From contig CAKSWT010000012.1 of NCBI GenBank assembly GCA_934512135.1, forward strand, positions 20,526 through 84,525: DNA of 64,000 nt, read 5' to 3'. The stretch is from an uncultured Oscillospiraceae bacterium. GTDB lineage: Bacteria; Bacillota; Clostridia; Oscillospirales; Oscillospiraceae. The translations under genes and the position numbers were made by a program. The notes beneath the pieces are model-generated. The model was not told the origin of the DNA. It made no database searches and saw only the letters and a list, made by a program, of their open reading frames with translations. This document shows positions 1 through 7,616 of the stretch, in pieces. Position 1 is the first letter of the stretch. The number at the start of each line of letters is the position of its first letter.

Positions 1-32
1 GCTTCCTGGGGCTTTTTCAATTCTTCATCCAT
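1..32 (-). CDS. grpE: GrpE nucleotide exchange factor, N-terminal fragment
   Basis: Only the first ten or so codons are inside the window, running off its left edge. They read MDEELKKPQEA, the acidic, lysine-rich and poorly conserved kind of start expected for GrpE. An AGGAGG ribosome site lies at 44-49, inside the hrcA 3' end, 11 bases ahead of the ATG. The identification rests mainly on position: hrcA-grpE-dnaK-dnaJ is the usual Firmicutes order, and GrpE is the DnaK exchange factor. The fragment is too short to prove the family. Confidence 0.55.
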   Translation of the reverse strand, partial: MDEELKKPQE

Positions 33-38
33 GTGGGA

Positions 39-1103
39 TCATTCCTCCTGTTTTTTCTCCGGGTCCGATGCCGAAGGGGGAAGGGCCTTGGAGAACATCT
101 TCCCCAGTCCCTCGGCGAAATAAGAGAGCCTTGCGGCCACCTGGGCGTAGTCCATCCGGGTGGGACCCACCACCCCCAGCATGCCCTGCATGCCGTCGCC
201 CAGATCATACCGGGCCATGACCACGCTGGTATCCTTCAGGGCCTGGGATACGTTTTCCGGCCCCACCAGGATCTTGACGTTGGAGTCCTTGTCAGGAACC
301 GGCAGGGTGGAGATCACATCCTCGTCAAGATGAGAGATGAGCTCCGTGGCCTTGCCCACGTCCTGATATTCCGGCTGACCAAGGAGCTTGGTCTGGCCGG
401 TGACAAATACCTCGTTTTTCTGTTCCTCCTCCAGGGTCTTGACGGTAAACTCCACCACCACCGACACCAGATCGGAGGCGGACCCGGCGTTTCGCTGGAT
501 CTTGCTGAGGACCTGGGGGGTGATCTCCTGGGGGGAGAGGTCGGTGAGGGATGCGTTGAGCATGGCCACCAGACTTTTCACGTCCTGGGGATCGGCGTTT
601 ACCGGCAGCTTGATGAGCTTGTTGTGGACGGTGTCCGTGCTCATCAGCAGCACCAGAATGAAGGTATAGGGAGCAGTTTGGATCAGCTCAAACCGCTGGA
701 CCGTAACGGCGCGGCTTTTGGTGGCCACGGCGTAGGCCGGGAGGTTGGTGAGCTTGGAGATCAGCTGTCCCACCTGGGCGATGGCGGTGTCGAATTCCTG
801 GAGCTTGTCGGTCATGACCCGACTGAGGCTTTGGGTCTCGTCCCGGCTGAGGCGATAGTCCTGCATCAGCTCGTCAATATAAAGCCGATACCCGGCAGGG
901 GAGGGAATCCGTCCTGCGGAGGTGTGGGGCTGTTCCAGCAGTCCCTGCTCCGTGAGATACGCCAGCTCGTTTCGAATGGTGGCGGAGGAGTAGTGGATAT
1001 CCGGCTGGGCGGCAATGGCCTTGGAGCCCACCGGCTCGGCAGTTGCCACATAGTCGTCCACCACGGCCCGAAGGATCCGCTTTTGCCGATCTGTCAATTC
1101 CAC
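39..1103 (-). CDS. hrcA: Heat-inducible transcription repressor HrcA
   Basis: HrcA represses class I heat-shock genes by binding CIRCE operators and is kept active by GroE. The predicted 354-residue protein opens with the winged-helix region LTDRQKRILRAVVDDY, followed by the characteristic SSATIRNELAYL and TSAGRIPSPAGYRLYID segments; the rest matches the usual dimerisation/GAF-like part in length. I place the start at the GTG at 1103, because an AGGAGGT (1111-1117) sits seven bases upstream. A longer reading from 1124 would begin inside the CIRCE operator. The gene is autoregulated through that operator and overlaps the leader of grpE, with which it forms the dnaK operon head. Confidence 0.97.
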   Translation of the reverse strand: MELTDRQKRILRAVVDDYVATAEPVGSKAIAAQPDIHYSSATIRNELAYLTEQGLLEQPHTSAGRIPSPAGYRLYIDELMQDYRLSRDETQSLSRVMTDKLQEFDTAIAQVGQLISKLTNLPAYAVATKSRAVTVQRFELIQTAPYTFILVLLMSTDTVHNKLIKLPVNADPQDVKSLVAMLNASLTDLSPQEITPQVLSKIQRNAGSASDLVSVVVEFTVKTLEEEQKNEVFVTGQTKLLGQPEYQDVGKATELISHLDEDVISTLPVPDKDSNVKILVGPENVSQALKDTSVVMARYDLGDGMQGMLGVVGPTRMDYAQVAARLSYFAEGLGKMFSKALPPSASDPEKKQEE

Positions 1104-1117
1104 AACGCTGACCTCCT

Positions 1118-1144
1118 TTAGCACTCTTTCTCTCTGAGTGCTAA
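1118..1144 (-). promoter_or_regulatory. CIRCE operator
   Basis: A perfect TTAGCACTC-N9-GAGTGCTAA inverted repeat lies directly between the hrcA promoter and its ribosome site. This is the canonical HrcA binding site, and its presence supports both the hrcA call and heat-shock control of the operon. Confidence 0.97.
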
Positions 1145-1148
1145 ACTA

Positions 1149-1177
1149 AATGTACCACTACTTCCCCCGGTTGTCAA
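1149..1177 (-). promoter_or_regulatory. sigma-A promoter of hrcA
   Basis: On the minus strand TTGACA (1172-1177) is followed after exactly 17 bases by TACATT (1149-1154). The CIRCE operator begins five bases downstream, so bound HrcA would cover the start region. Confidence 0.85.
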
Positions 1178-1215
1178 TAGTACATTGTGAATAAATTAAA
1201 AACAATTTCCGGGAA

Positions 1216-1250
1216 GGAAAAACCGCCTGCGCCGATGGGGCGCAGGCGGC
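1216..1250 (-). terminator. Intrinsic terminator of the 1302-2093 gene
   Basis: Read on the minus strand, an 11-bp GC-rich stem (CCGCCTGCGCC against its complement, four-base loop) at 1223-1249 is followed by a short T-run (the A-run at 1216-1222). It ends the membrane-protein gene upstream. Its right arm is partly duplicated at 1286-1296 around a repeat remnant. Confidence 0.75.
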
Positions 1251-1296
1251 TCAATTTGTCAAAAGACCTCGTAGAGTTTCGCCGCCGCAGGCGGCT
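1241..1296. repeat. Remnant of the 200-bp structured element, with flanking direct repeats
   Basis: The 34 bases at 1252-1285 match the left end of the 200-bp element found at 3651, 33722 and 43132 (TTTGTCAAAA, then CCTCGTAGAGTTTCGCCGCC). The rest of the element is missing. The remnant is bracketed by an 11-bp direct repeat CGCAGGCGGCT at 1241-1251 and 1286-1296, copied from the adjacent terminator arm. This is the same flank arrangement as in the full copies. Confidence 0.7.
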
Positions 1297-1301
1297 GAAG
1301 G

Positions 1302-2093
1302 TCAGTTTCCGTTTTCCTTGGCGTCTCTGGGCTTTTTCGGGTCCGGGGCGCAGGGAAGCAGCAGTCCCCAAATCACCGGCAGCTGCCAGAGAAGAAAGCC
1401 TCCGTAGGTGATTACCGTGGAGAAGCTCAGGTCCATAAACCCGTCCATCATGGCCCCGGCGCAGAAGAACACGGCGCCCATGGCGCAGAACAGGGTCCGG
1501 CGGGGCTTTCCCTGGTCAAAGACAAATCCGGCGCCGTAGTAAAAGGCCAGCAGGGAGAAAATCAGGGCGAAGAGAATCAGACAGTAGTCCAGGATAATGG
1601 GGTCGGTGCTCCAGCCCTTGAAGTTGAGAATCAGTTTAATGAGCAGATACAAAATGGGCATCAGCTCCGCCGGGGGACAGCAGCGGTCCCCTCGCCGCCG
1701 GAAGGACACGGTGAGGAAGCAGCACACGCCCCCCAACAGCCCCAGAAGCAGCATAATGGGGGCAGAGATCCCCGGTCCGGCCACCAGGGCCTCGGCGAAC
1801 TCCACACAGGCTCCCACCAGAATCAGTCCGGCGGCCACCATTCCCGTGGCGTAGCTGCCCAGATTGTAGTGGAGCACATAGTGCCGGCCACAGCGGCCGG
1901 GGGAGCCCAGGGCGCAGATCAGGGCGGTGGCCAAAAACACGCCCCCCAGAATCAGCAGCAGCACCATGGACAGATGCATCACCGGCAGGCCCCGGTCATC
2001 CACTCCGGCAATTAAATTCCAGAGCCGCAGCCCGGCGGCCCCCAGGGCGAACGCCAGGGTGAGGAAATAGGGCGCAGTAAAACGTCGGTTCAT
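1302..2093 (-). CDS. Polytopic membrane protein of unknown function
   Basis: I do not recognise this family. The 263-residue protein contains about eight hydrophobic stretches spread over its whole length, separated by short charged loops (for example GSPGRCGRHY and SFRRRGDR), and ends in a charged PDPKKPRDAKENGN tail. It therefore looks like an integral inner-membrane protein. A good AGGAGG lies nine bases before the ATG. It is a single gene between the hrcA promoter and the divergent icd, with its own terminator at 1216-1250. No catalytic motif is visible. Confidence 0.8.
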   Translation of the reverse strand: MNRRFTAPYFLTLAFALGAAGLRLWNLIAGVDDRGLPVMHLSMVLLLILGGVFLATALICALGSPGRCGRHYVLHYNLGSYATGMVAAGLILVGACVEFAEALVAGPGISAPIMLLLGLLGGVCCFLTVSFRRRGDRCCPPAELMPILYLLIKLILNFKGWSTDPIILDYCLILFALIFSLLAFYYGAGFVFDQGKPRRTLFCAMGAVFFCAGAMMDGFMDLSFSTVITYGGFLLWQLPVIWGLLLPCAPDPKKPRDAKENGN

Positions 2094-2155
2094 GGTATGG
2101 CCTCCTGTCTGGATGATACGGAGTCCATTATATCAGCGGGAGACAGGGATTGGAA

Positions 2156-2355
2156 GTGGAAAAGCCTGTGTAAAAACAGGAATTTCTGTGGAAAACTCCG
2201 TGGAGAATGTGGATAGGCCGGTGGAATTCGTCGAAATTCCGGGGCTTTCCACCGGCAGAACTGGAAAAAGCGGGATTTTGCCGGGAAAATCCGAGGATTT
2301 CCCATGGTCTTTGTGGAAAAACACGATGTCATTTTCCCGGGAGATTCGATATAAT
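2156..2355. promoter_or_regulatory. icd upstream region: DnaA-box-like 9-mers and a -10 element
   Basis: The 299 bases between the divergent genes hold no gene. TATAAT at 2350-2355, 43 bases before icd, is a good -10; the best -35 is only TGTCAT (2327-2332). Upstream, three TGTGGA-type 9-mers in one orientation resemble DnaA boxes: TGTGGAAAA (2187-2195), TGTGGATAG (2208-2216) and TGTGGAAAA (2312-2320). A weaker GTGGAAAAG lies at 2156-2164. Binding by DnaA is a guess from sequence only. Confidence 0.4.
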
Positions 2356-2392
2356 AGGCATAACATTTCGAAATAGAACGGGGATGGACAAC

Positions 2393-3604
2393 ATGGAGAA
2401 AATCAACATGACCACCCCGCTGGTGGAGATGGACGGCGACGAGATGACGCGCATCCTCTGGCGGGACATTAAGGAAAAGCTCATTACCCCCTTTGTGGCC
2501 CTTCGTACGGAATACTACGATCTGGGTCTGCCCCACCGGGACGAAACCGGGGACCGGGTCACCGTGGAGGCTGCGGAGGCCGCCCGGAAGTACGGCGTGG
2601 CGGTGAAGTGCGCCACCATTACCCCCAACGCCTCCCGGATGGAGGAGTATCATCTCCATGAGATGTGGAAAAGTCCCAACGGCACCATCCGGGCCATTTT
2701 GGACGGCACCGTGTTCCGGGCGCCCATTCTGGTGGAGGGGATCTCCCCGGTGATGCGGAACTGGAAAAAGCCCATCACCATTGCCCGCCACGCCTACGGC
2801 GACATCTACAAGGCCACGGAGCTGCGGGTGCCCCAGGGCAAGGCGGAGCTGCTGTTTACGGACAAGGACGGAAAGGAGACCCGTCAGACCGTCTATGACT
2901 TTGAGTGCCCCGGAGTGCTTATGGGCCAGTACAACAAGGACAGCTCCATTGCGTCCTTTGCCCGGTCCTGCTTCGCCTATGCCCTGGCCACAAAGCAGGA
3001 CCTCTGGTTCTCCGCCAAGGACACCATTGCCAAGAAGTACGACGGCCAGTTCCGGGACACCTTCCAGCGAATCTATCAGGAGGAATACCAGGAGGCCTTT
3101 GCCAAGGCGGGCATCACCTATTTCTACACCCTTATTGACGATGCCGTGGCCCGGGCGGTCCGGTCCCAGGGGGGCTTTATCTGGGCCCTGAAGAACTATG
3201 ACGGAGACGTGATGAGCGACATGGTCTCCACGGCCTTCGGGTCCCTGGCCATGATGACCTCGGTGCTGGTGTCTCCGGAGGGGAACTATGAGTATGAGGC
3301 GGCCCACGGCACCGTGACCCAGCACTACTACCGCTATCTCCAGGGAGAGGAGACCTCCACCAATCCGGTGGCCACCATCTTCGCCTGGAGCGGCGCCCTG
3401 CGGAAGCGGGGAGAAAAGGACCATCTGCCTCAGCTGACGGACTTTGCCAACCGGTTGGAGGAGTGTACCCTGGAGGTGATCCGAGAGGGCACCATGACCG
3501 GGGACCTGTGCCAGCTCTGGGAGAAGGGCACCCCCAATAAGGTCACCTCTCCGGTGTTTATGGACGCCATCGCCGAGAAGCTTCGGCGCTGTTATCCGGC
3601 ATAA
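2393..3604 (+). CDS. icd: NADP-dependent isocitrate dehydrogenase
   Basis: It oxidatively decarboxylates isocitrate to 2-oxoglutarate with NADP, feeding glutamate synthesis. The 403-residue protein belongs to the eukaryotic-type (IDH1/IDH2-like) subfamily rather than the E. coli type. It begins MDGDEMTRILW near residue 15, carries the isocitrate-binding SPNGTIR segment near residue 95 followed by GTVFRAPIL, the YDGDVMSD metal-binding region, and the EAAHGTVTQHY and STNPVATIFAW cofactor segments. Of the in-frame starts I prefer the ATG at 2393, with CGGGGA eight bases upstream; an ATG at 2384 is possible. It appears monocistronic and ends at the terminator at 3624. Confidence 0.96.
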   Translation: MEKINMTTPLVEMDGDEMTRILWRDIKEKLITPFVALRTEYYDLGLPHRDETGDRVTVEAAEAARKYGVAVKCATITPNASRMEEYHLHEMWKSPNGTIRAILDGTVFRAPILVEGISPVMRNWKKPITIARHAYGDIYKATELRVPQGKAELLFTDKDGKETRQTVYDFECPGVLMGQYNKDSSIASFARSCFAYALATKQDLWFSAKDTIAKKYDGQFRDTFQRIYQEEYQEAFAKAGITYFYTLIDDAVARAVRSQGGFIWALKNYDGDVMSDMVSTAFGSLAMMTSVLVSPEGNYEYEAAHGTVTQHYYRYLQGEETSTNPVATIFAWSGALRKRGEKDHLPQLTDFANRLEECTLEVIREGTMTGDLCQLWEKGTPNKVTSPVFMDAIAEKLRRCYPA

Positions 3605-3623
3605 GAGATTTCTGTCAATAAAA

Positions 3624-3650
3624 TGACGCCGCCCCACCGGGGCGGCGTCT
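3624..3650 (+). terminator. Terminator hairpin after icd
   Basis: A very stable hairpin (GACGCCGCCCC / GGGGCGGCGTC, loop ACC) follows icd by 20 bases. It has no clear T-run of its own, because the 200-bp element begins immediately after it. An almost identical hairpin occurs at 3852-3879 on the other side of the element. Confidence 0.6.
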
Positions 3651-3851
3651 CAGTTTGTCAAAAAACCTCGTAGAGTTTCGCCGCCGGAGCGGCGAAATAA
3701 GGTCAAATCATTTTCCGCCGGGGCGTGTATACGGCGGAAAATACATCTCGGCCTGAAAGTGTGGCTTTTGTGCGCCTAAAGCGCACAAAAATGCGCGCAT
3801 CAGGCCGCAGCCCCTTTGTCGGAAAAGCCTTCCGGCTTTTTCGACAGTCTC
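3651..3851 (+). repeat. 200-bp structured intergenic element, copy A
   Basis: This is the first of three full copies (others at 33722 and 43132). It begins AGTTTGTCAAAAAACC and ends GGCTTTTTCGACAGTC, imperfect inverted ends. Between them are successive hairpins: TTTCGCCGC/GCGGCGAAA (3676-3697), ATTTTCCGCC/GGCGGAAAAT (3710-3742), an outer stem CGGCCTGA/TCAGGCCG (3749-3807) enclosing TTTTGTGCGC/GCGCACAAAA (3766-3790), and AAAAGCC/GGCTTTT (3823-3840). It lies between convergent icd and alr and is flanked by near-identical 27-base terminator hairpins. No convincing gene lies in it; an ORF starting at 3725 is a by-product. Confidence 0.9.
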
Positions 3852-3879
3852 TGACGCCGCCCCACCGGGGGCGGCGTCC
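3852..3879 (-). terminator. Terminator hairpin of the alr operon
   Basis: This hairpin differs from the one at 3624-3650 by one extra G and lies four bases past the alr stop. It is best read as the minus-strand terminator of the five-gene operon. It probably duplicates a formerly shared bidirectional terminator, split by insertion of the structured element. Confidence 0.6.
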
Positions 3880-3883
3880 TGCT

Positions 3884-4975
3884 TTAGTTGCGGTAGAGAA
3901 TGTCCAGGGCCTGGAACTTCAGCGGGTTGATGTCGATGCGGATGGGGTCGCCGACCTGACAGGGAATGTCGGTGACATCGCAGACGGTTTGGACCATGCC
4001 CACATGGCCCAGAACCTTGGCCCTTTGGCCGTTGACGGTGACATAGATGGCCCGGTGGGTGAAAAAGGCCTTGATATTGGACAGCACACCCACCAGACAG
4101 TCCCGGAAGCGGGACAGGTCATTGCGGGCAGGGGCGCCGAAGCCGTGATAGTAGCCTACGCTGAATACGGCGATTTTGGTGGGGCGCTTGGCCTTCCAGC
4201 CGGCCCCATAGCCCACGGTATGGCCCACAGGCAGCTCCCGGAGGACCTCCACCTGGGCCTCGCACCAGCCCACAGGCCGCAGCGCCGAAAAGCCCGGAAA
4301 GGCCAGCCGTCCCAGCACCGCAGAGCCCAGACGCACGCCGTCCAGGTGCATTTCCGGATACTTGAGAAAGGCCGAGGAGTTGCAGCAGTGGCGCAGGCCG
4401 GGGGCGATGCCCCGGGCCTCCAGGGCCTCCAGCACCTGCCGGAAGGCAGCAAACTGGGCCCGGGTGGCGGATTCGTCGTCATAGGCGCTGTAGAAGTGGG
4501 TGTAGATGCCCTGGACCTCCAGATGCTCCAGGGCGTAGACCTGGGCGATGGCGTCGATGTCCTGGGGCAGGAAGCCGTAGCGGCCCATGCCGGTGTCAAT
4601 CTTCACATGACAGGGACAGCGAATCCCCAGGGCCTGGGCCAGGGCGTCGGCGGCCCGGGCGGTCTCCGGACAGCCCACGGTGATTACGGCCCCCTGGGCC
4701 ATCAGCTCCCGCAGCTCCGGCTCCAGTCCCGTCTCCCGGAGCATGAGAATCTCCGCCTGACGGAAGCCCGCCTCCCGCAGGGCCCGGACCTCCCGGGGCT
4801 CCGTCACCGCAAACCGGGTGACGCCGTTTTCCCAGAGAATCCGGGCCAGCGGAATCAGCCCCAGGCCGTAGCCGTTTCCCTTGATGACCCCATAGACGGC
4901 GGCATCCCCGGCCTTCTCCAGAAGGAACCGGGTGTTGGATGCCAGCAGTGGCTGTTCTACGATATATGCTTTCAT
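3884..4975 (-). CDS. alr: Alanine racemase (PLP fold-type III)
   Basis: It should interconvert L- and D-alanine, supplying D-Ala for cell-wall or other peptide synthesis in the cytosol. The 363-residue protein has the PLP lysine at residue 32 in VIKGNGYG, the KIDTGMGRYGF segment, the THFYSAYDDE strand and the VGYGAGWKAKRPTKIAVFSVGYYHGFG region that carries the second catalytic Tyr. It is the last gene of a minus-strand operon, 12 bases after the FemAB gene. The lysine environment (IKGNGYG rather than VKADAYG) is divergent, so a racemase acting on another small amino acid is possible. Confidence 0.9.
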   Translation of the reverse strand: MKAYIVEQPLLASNTRFLLEKAGDAAVYGVIKGNGYGLGLIPLARILWENGVTRFAVTEPREVRALREAGFRQAEILMLRETGLEPELRELMAQGAVITVGCPETARAADALAQALGIRCPCHVKIDTGMGRYGFLPQDIDAIAQVYALEHLEVQGIYTHFYSAYDDESATRAQFAAFRQVLEALEARGIAPGLRHCCNSSAFLKYPEMHLDGVRLGSAVLGRLAFPGFSALRPVGWCEAQVEVLRELPVGHTVGYGAGWKAKRPTKIAVFSVGYYHGFGAPARNDLSRFRDCLVGVLSNIKAFFTHRAIYVTVNGQRAKVLGHVGMVQTVCDVTDIPCQVGDPIRIDINPLKFQALDILYRN

Positions 4976-4987
4976 AGGCCCTCCCGG

Positions 4988-6049
4988 TTATTTCTTGTGC
5001 TTCAGCAGATAGAGCTTGGCCCGCCAGTGCATGAAAATGGGCTTGCCGGTGTTGATGAACCAGTTAATCAAGGGCTTGCGCACCAGGTCCATCTCGCCTA
5101 CAAACTCCACATAGTCGCCGCCGAAGCCCAGCTTAAACTTGTACAGGCCATAGAGGGGATGATCCTCTCCCACCTGGCCGGGGACCCCTCGGAAGTCATA
5201 GAGCCGGCAGCCCTGGTCCACGGCCCACTGGATCATGTCCCACTGGAGCATATAGTTGGGCATAAGATTCCGGTGCTCGTTGGAGGAGGCCCCGTAGAGA
5301 TACCAGACCTTGTCCCCGTACCAAATGGCCAGGGTGCCGGCAATGGCCTGGCCCTCATAGTAGGCCATGTACAGCCGGGCATGGTCTCCCAGATTGTCCA
5401 GCATATCGGAGAAGTAGCCTGCGTCCCGGGTGACAAAGCCGTCCCGGACGCCGGTTTCCACCATGAGCCGGGCAAAGTCCGGCACCGCCTCCTTGCCGCA
5501 GATCTTGGTGGTGACTCCCTTCTTTGCCCCGGCGCGGACCTTCCGGCGGGTGGACTGGGGCAGGGCCATAAGCAGCTGGTCGATGGTCTTTCCCTCCGTG
5601 TTCAGCCGGAACACATACTGGGGCTGAATGGCGTCGAAGGTGGCGCCGCCGCCGGTGGGGACAAAGCCCAGAGACTTGAGCATTTCGGCGTAGCCCGTCT
5701 CCGAGGAGGGCACGTCCGGGTCGATCTTAATGACGTAGGAATGGTACGTTTTGGCCAGCTGCTTTGCCCCCTGGGTGAGGTCCTCCAGGGTCGCCCGGTC
5801 GTCCAGGTCCGTCACCGGGCCCCGGCAGGCGTACATCATGGTATAGGGCAGGCCGGGGATGATCTTCCGGATGAGCACGGCCATGCTGCCCTTGATCTTC
5901 CCTTCGCTGTCCCGGGAGACCAGGGCCTCCCAATGCCACATGGGCTTCTGCTTGGCCCAGAGAATGCTCTGGGCGAAGTGGCCCTTGGGATGGGACTGCA
6001 AAAAGGCCTCGTATTCGGGAATCTGTTCTTTTGTAATGAGTTCTGACAT
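4988..6049 (-). CDS. FemAB-family aminoacyl ligase
   Basis: FemAB/FemX proteins are double-GNAT enzymes that transfer amino acids from aminoacyl-tRNA to lipid II or peptidoglycan peptides. The 353-residue protein matches that fold through HFAQSILWAKQK near residue 25, a central lysine/arginine-rich helical segment (STRRKVRAGAKKG) and the C-terminal YDFRGVPGQVGEDHPLYGLYKFKLGFGG block, which is diagnostic of the family. It lies 12 bases upstream of alr and 22 downstream of the amidotransferase gene. Context suggests it adds an amino acid, perhaps supplied through the racemase, to a cell-wall peptide; the substrate itself cannot be read from sequence. Confidence 0.9.
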   Translation of the reverse strand: MSELITKEQIPEYEAFLQSHPKGHFAQSILWAKQKPMWHWEALVSRDSEGKIKGSMAVLIRKIIPGLPYTMMYACRGPVTDLDDRATLEDLTQGAKQLAKTYHSYVIKIDPDVPSSETGYAEMLKSLGFVPTGGGATFDAIQPQYVFRLNTEGKTIDQLLMALPQSTRRKVRAGAKKGVTTKICGKEAVPDFARLMVETGVRDGFVTRDAGYFSDMLDNLGDHARLYMAYYEGQAIAGTLAIWYGDKVWYLYGASSNEHRNLMPNYMLQWDMIQWAVDQGCRLYDFRGVPGQVGEDHPLYGLYKFKLGFGGDYVEFVGEMDLVRKPLINWFINTGKPIFMHWRAKLYLLKHKK

Positions 6050-6071
6050 AAATACTTCTTCTCCAATATTA

Positions 6072-6776
6072 TTATTCTCGGCAGGCGGACACCAGCCCCT
6101 GCCAGATGGCCCGGCCGGAGGGATAATCCTGCCACATATGCTCAGGATGCCACTGGACGCCCAGGAAAAACCGGGCCTCCGGCAGCTCCAATGCTTCGAT
6201 TATGCCGTCCTCGGCCCAGGCGGACACGGCAAAGCCCGGCGCCGGAGCCAGCACCGCCTGATGGTGCATGCTGTTGACGGAAAGATGCTCCCGGCCCACC
6301 AGACGGTGGAGCAGGGTGCCCGGGGCAACGGTCACCTGATGATGGGGCAGCTCATAGGGCTTTGGCTGCCGGTGAATCACCGGGGAGGGGGCCTGAAGGT
6401 CCAGGTCCTGATACAGGGTGCCGCCGAAGGCGGCGTTTAGCATCTGGATGCCCCGGCAGATGCCCAGCACCGGCTTGTCCAGGTCCCGGAGCCGCCGGAG
6501 CATCCAAAGCTCCTGCCGGTCCCGGGGCGGGGCCTGATAGCCGCACTGGGGCAGCTTCTCCTGGCCGTAGATGGCCGGGTCAATGTCCTGGCCCCCGGGG
6601 AACACGAAGCCGTCAAAGCGTTGGCAGTATTCCTCCCAGAGGGCCGGGGAGTCCGTCAAGGGCAGCAGCGCAGGCAGGCCGCCGGCGGTCTCCACCCCGC
6701 CGAAATACAGGGGGTTGATCCAAAGGGTTTGTTTTTCCGCGTTGTACAGGGGCAGAACCCCGATTCGTGGGCGCAT
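6072..6776 (-). CDS. Gamma-glutamyl hydrolase-like class I glutamine amidotransferase (peptidase C26)
   Basis: Members such as PuuD hydrolyse gamma-glutamyl bonds, for example in gamma-glutamyl-GABA. The 234-residue protein shows FVFPGGQDIDPAIYG near residue 60, the nucleophile Cys107 in VLGICRGIQMLN and the His/Glu dyad in VQWHPEHMW near the C terminus, so the triad is intact. An AGGTCCGCC stretch provides a modest ribosome site before the ATG. It lies 24 bases after the transglutaminase-like gene in the same operon. In that setting it may cleave or edit a gamma-glutamyl linkage made by the ATP-grasp ligase; that role is inferred. Confidence 0.88.
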   Translation of the reverse strand: MRPRIGVLPLYNAEKQTLWINPLYFGGVETAGGLPALLPLTDSPALWEEYCQRFDGFVFPGGQDIDPAIYGQEKLPQCGYQAPPRDRQELWMLRRLRDLDKPVLGICRGIQMLNAAFGGTLYQDLDLQAPSPVIHRQPKPYELPHHQVTVAPGTLLHRLVGREHLSVNSMHHQAVLAPAPGFAVSAWAEDGIIEALELPEARFFLGVQWHPEHMWQDYPSGRAIWQGLVSACRE

Positions 6777-6800
6777 GGCGGACCTCCTTTGTCCGGGCCG

Positions 6801-7604
6801 TTAGGCGTGGGGGACGGTGTCCCGGGTGCGGATGACGTGCTCCGTCACCTGGACGGACATGGTCTCCTCCAGGGTGACGCCGCTGCGGGACTCCGGGAAG
6901 CAGCCCCGTCCCAGGGCGCAGGCGCTGTGGTCCGGGCCATGGGCGATTTTCAGATAGCCCTGGGTAATGGGCTGGCCCAGAGAGGGGTCCAGGGCCCGCC
7001 AGACGTTGCCGCAGTAGACCTCCGTCCAGCAGTGGGGCCGGTCCAGGCCCAGGGTCAGGCCGCTGACAAACCGGGCCCCCAGTCCCGAGAGCCGGCACAG
7101 GGTGAGAAAGACCTGGGAAAAATCCTTGGAGTCGCCGTAGCCGGACTGGAAGGCCTGGAGGGCGGTGCGGTGGCCGGAGCGCTCCACCGGCCGGAGCATT
7201 TTGTGGGTGAGGTCACACAGAGCCTGGGCCTTGACCCAGGGGTCCTCCGGCAGGGGCGCCGAGGCCATCAGCCGGACCATCTCCGGAGTGGGCTGGGTCA
7301 GCCGGGTGGGATAGAGAAACAGCCGGTCCAGGGGCTCGTGGGTGAGGTACTTGGAGCAGAGCACAAAGCCCGAGGCGGTGAAGGAAAAGCTCTGGTGGGT
7401 TTTGTCGATGGTACCGGTATACATCTCGTTGCCGTAGACGTCCGCCAGGTGGGTCAGGGCGGTATAGGGGGTCACGGTGAGCTGATGGGCATAGGAGCGC
7501 TGGAAGGAATAGGTCCCGGGCATACACCGCAGCAGGAAATTGTGCCGGGTGATGGGCTGGGAGAAGGACTGGTGTCCGCTGAAGGTAAAGGCGTATTTTT
7601 TCAT
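6801..7604 (-). CDS. Transglutaminase-like fold protein lacking the Cys nucleophile
   Basis: The 267-residue protein resembles bacterial transglutaminase-like (papain-fold) proteins that accompany circularly permuted ATP-grasp enzymes: an N-terminal beta-rich region with RLFLYPTRLTQPTPEM near residue 100, then GYGDSKDFSQVFLTLCRLSGLGARFVSGL, then HCWTEVYCGNVWRALDPSLG. The expected Cys of the GxCxDFA motif is Ser159, while His191 and Asp206 are kept. It may therefore be inactive as a thiol protease, use Ser, or act as a binding subunit. It starts 12 bases after the ATP-grasp gene, with GGAGGG eight bases before the ATG. Confidence 0.82.
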   Translation of the reverse strand: MKKYAFTFSGHQSFSQPITRHNFLLRCMPGTYSFQRSYAHQLTVTPYTALTHLADVYGNEMYTGTIDKTHQSFSFTASGFVLCSKYLTHEPLDRLFLYPTRLTQPTPEMVRLMASAPLPEDPWVKAQALCDLTHKMLRPVERSGHRTALQAFQSGYGDSKDFSQVFLTLCRLSGLGARFVSGLTLGLDRPHCWTEVYCGNVWRALDPSLGQPITQGYLKIAHGPDHSACALGRGCFPESRSGVTLEETMSVQVTEHVIRTRDTVPHA

Positions 7605-7616
7605 GGTAGTCCCTCC

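Noticed and set aside
33..1121. Long open frame on the plus strand opposite hrcA
   Set aside because: High GC and codon bias leave the antisense frame open. The hrcA product is unmistakable, and the antisense product has no start signal or recognisable domain.
2094..2392. Possible replication origin because of DnaA-like boxes
   Set aside because: No dnaA, dnaN or AT-rich unwinding region is nearby; only three imperfect boxes.
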